A stretch of 8,541 nt of DNA from Propionivibrio sp. (GTDB lineage: Bacteria > Pseudomonadota > Gammaproteobacteria > Burkholderiales > Rhodocyclaceae), in NCBI GenBank assembly GCA_017990155.1, contig JAGNOM010000103.1:1-8541 (forward strand). Reading direction: 5' to 3'. Below the pieces are notes generated by a model. It did no database searches. It was given only the letters and a program-made list of their open reading frames with translations, and was not told the DNA's origin. A program made the translations under genes and the position numbers. This document shows, in pieces, positions 7,073-8,541 of the stretch. The stretch's first letter is position 1, and every line of letters starts with the position of its first letter.

Positions 7073-8260
7073 ATGCAAGAACTTGCCGTACGCCCTTCGG
7101 TCGGCGCATCCGCCGCACGGACCGCCCCCGACCGTTCCGACAACAGCAGCAACAGCACGATGGAGCAGGTGAAGAAACTGGTCAGCGGCCTGCAAAGCAG
7201 CTCGGTCGAAATCCGCACCGTCGCCGAAGTGATCAACCAGGTGGCGAAACACACCAATCTGCTGGCGCTGAACGCCAACATCGAGGCTGCACGGGCCGGC
7301 GAAGCCGGGCGCGGATTTGCCGTCGTCGCCGACGAGGTCCGCAAGCTGGCGGAGCGCACGACAAAAGCCACGGCCGACATCAGCCGCATGGTGCTGGCGA
7401 TCCAGAACGAGACCGCGCAGGCGGCGCAGGGCGTCGAGAAAGCGGAACGCGAATCGCTGTTGCAGACGGCCAACCTGATGCTCGCCGCCGAAGCCTCGCG
7501 ACTCGAAGCGCGCTTCACTTCACTGATCGCTTCGATGCACGGCATCAAGCATCTGATCGAAGGACAAAAAGAGGCCGGGATCGCGCCTTCGCGGGAAATC
7601 CTGAACGTGGTGCTGGCGACCAACCTGAAAGCCAGCCCTGATCTGCTGGCGTATTCCTGCTGCTGCGAACCCGATGCGCTCGACGGCCATGACCGGGACT
7701 TCGTCAACGCCACCGGCCACGACGCCTCCGGCCGTTTTGTCGCCTACTGGAACCGCGCCGGCGGAAGAGTCGCGCTCGAACCGCTGGCGGACTACGACAA
7801 ACCGGGCCTGAACGACTGGTACGAGTTGCCACGCCAGGCTTCGCAAGACCTGATGATGGAGCCCTACGATTACCGGGTCAGCGGCAAGTTCGTGCGCATG
7901 ACTTCGCTGATGGTCGTACTCAAGGACAAGGGCAACTTCATCGGCACCCTCGGCGCCGACTTTTCGCTGGAAAAGCTGCAATCCGAACTTGCGAGCGAGC
8001 GCCCCCTGGGCGTCGGCCGGTTCGCCCTGATCTCCACCAACGCCTCCTACGTCACGCATCCGGACCCGCAAAAGGTCGGCAAGCCGGCCGATGACCTCGA
8101 AGCCGACGCCAAGGAAGCGATCAGGGCTGCTCGCCAGTATCGCTGCGTCGACAAGGACGGCGTGGCGCGACTGCTCTTCCCGATCAATACCGGCGCCAGC
8201 GAGACGCCGTGGTCGCTGATGCTATCGTTCAACATCAATGACGCGCTGAGCGCAAGCTGA
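7073..8260 (+). CDS. Soluble chemoreceptor: N-terminal MCP signalling hairpin, C-terminal dCache-like sensor
   Basis: This is a 395-residue protein with no hydrophobic segment long enough for a membrane helix and no signal peptide. Residues about 28-130 form a short MCP signalling hairpin. Its tip contains TNLLALNANIEAARAGEAG and GFAVVADEVRKLAERT, the region that contacts CheA/CheW; E71, R74, G76 and E77 match the conserved tip. Residues about 130-390 resemble a double Cache (PDC) sensor: a long helix, then EPDALDGHD (199-207), DASGRF (217-222), DWYELPR, EPYDY, LGADFSLEKLQ and a second module with THPDPQKVGKP. Cache sensors are normally periplasmic and N-terminal to the signalling part; here the order is reversed and the whole protein should be cytosolic. 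A Cys triplet sits at 196-198. The arms span only about six heptads, and methylation sites are not evident. The ATG at 7073 has AGAGG eight bases upstream; the ATG at 7055 has none. The ligand is unknown. Confidence 0.85.
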   Translation: MQELAVRPSVGASAARTAPDRSDNSSNSTMEQVKKLVSGLQSSSVEIRTVAEVINQVAKHTNLLALNANIEAARAGEAGRGFAVVADEVRKLAERTTKATADISRMVLAIQNETAQAAQGVEKAERESLLQTANLMLAAEASRLEARFTSLIASMHGIKHLIEGQKEAGIAPSREILNVVLATNLKASPDLLAYSCCCEPDALDGHDRDFVNATGHDASGRFVAYWNRAGGRVALEPLADYDKPGLNDWYELPRQASQDLMMEPYDYRVSGKFVRMTSLMVVLKDKGNFIGTLGADFSLEKLQSELASERPLGVGRFALISTNASYVTHPDPQKVGKPADDLEADAKEAIRAARQYRCVDKDGVARLLFPINTGASETPWSLMLSFNINDALSAS

Positions 8261-8277
8261 TACCGCGTCACGCACTT

Positions 8278-8357
8278 GTAGGAGCGAAGCTTGCTGCGCG
8301 ATGACGGCTTCTCTTCGCAGAGACACCGTCATTCACCCAGTCGAACCGGGCTCCTAC
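8278..8357. repeat. REP pair (BIME) of the GTAG type
   Basis: GTAGGAGC (8278-8285) and its exact inverse GCTCCTAC (8350-8357) bracket a second exact pair, ATGACGG (8301-8307) and CCGTCAT (8326-8332), and an inner TCTC/GAGA stem. Each half reads GTAGGAGC, a short hairpin, then ATGACGG, so this is two REP units head to head. The left unit, GTAGGAGCGAAGCTTGCTG, is very like the common Pseudomonas REP. REPs starting with GTAG are known to be spread by RAYT transposases; none is in this window. It lies 17 bases after the chemoreceptor stop and could stabilise or end that transcript. Confidence 0.8.
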
Positions 8358-8421
8358 GAAAAGAAAGGCGACCTCGCCACCGGACACCGGTTTCATCAAA
8401 ATTGCATTCCTTCACTCGACC

Positions 8422-8541
8422 ATGATCGCTACTCCCTGCCCCGCCTGCCGGCAACCGATGTCGCACCTGAAGCTGCCGAAGCGCGACGCCGGGCACGTCG
8501 AGCTCGACCTCTGTTACCCATGCCAAGGCATCTGGTTCGAC
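8422..8541 (+). CDS. TFIIB-type zinc-ribbon protein, N-terminal part (partial at right edge)
   Basis: The frame is open from the ATG at 8422 for 40 codons to the window edge. The sequence starts MIATPCPACRQPM and has C6-P-A-C9, then C31-Y-P-C34-Q-G-I-W-F-D. The CPxC...CxxCxGIWxD pattern is the signature of the zf-TFIIB-like zinc ribbon found in many small bacterial proteins and at the N-terminus of some larger membrane proteins. Four Cys ligands are present, so zinc binding is likely. The function of the family is largely unknown. No good ribosome binding site precedes the ATG, and the frame is open for some distance upstream, so the start is tentative. The part that would decide its class is outside the window. 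Confidence 0.75.
   Translation, partial: MIATPCPACRQPMSHLKLPKRDAGHVELDLCYPCQGIWFD

Overview
The window is GC-rich, densely coded DNA. It looks like an environmental betaproteobacterium; a Rhodocyclales-like genome is my best guess, inferred from the gene mix (chemoreceptors, a c-di-GMP enzyme, a YbaL-type antiporter, tandem UspA) and from the repeat types, without any database search. It contains no rRNA, tRNA, CRISPR array, phage gene or transposase gene.

Layout from left to right. (1) 1-498, minus: N-terminal part of a membrane chemoreceptor-like protein that runs off the left edge. (2) 499-840: an intergenic region mostly filled by a 205-bp miniature inverted-repeat element (616-820). (3) 841-1107 and 1174-1512, plus: two small uncharacterised genes, the first with a Cys-rich N-terminus. 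(4) 1516-2619, minus, convergent with the preceding gene: an FHA-EAL fusion, predicted to be a c-di-GMP phosphodiesterase under phosphothreonine control. (5) 2743-3765, minus: an aldo/keto reductase of the YghZ/Gpr type. (6) 3965-5656 and 5753-6637, plus: a YbaL-type cation:proton antiporter with a C-terminal TrkA-N domain, then a tandem universal stress protein, probably one operon. (7) 6638-7072: a second, oppositely oriented copy of the miniature element (6678-6876), followed by a hairpin-rich leader. (8) 7073-8260, plus: an unusual soluble chemoreceptor with its signalling hairpin first and a Cache-like sensor second, and no membrane helix. (9) 8278-8357: a GTAG-type REP pair (BIME). (10) 8422-8541, plus: start of a TFIIB-type zinc-ribbon protein that runs off the right edge.

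The genes suggest environmental sensing and stress adaptation: two chemoreceptors, one c-di-GMP enzyme, one ion/pH homeostasis plus stress-protein pair and one carbonyl-detoxifying reductase. They do not form a single pathway. The most notable points are the reversed-order cytosolic chemoreceptor, with a Cys triplet in its sensor region, and the two-copy miniature element. The element has matching terminal inverted repeats, 10-bp flanking direct repeats (perfect for copy 2, 8 of 10 for copy 1) and a conserved G-quadruplex motif. It sits upstream of both chemoreceptor genes in the same orientation relative to each.
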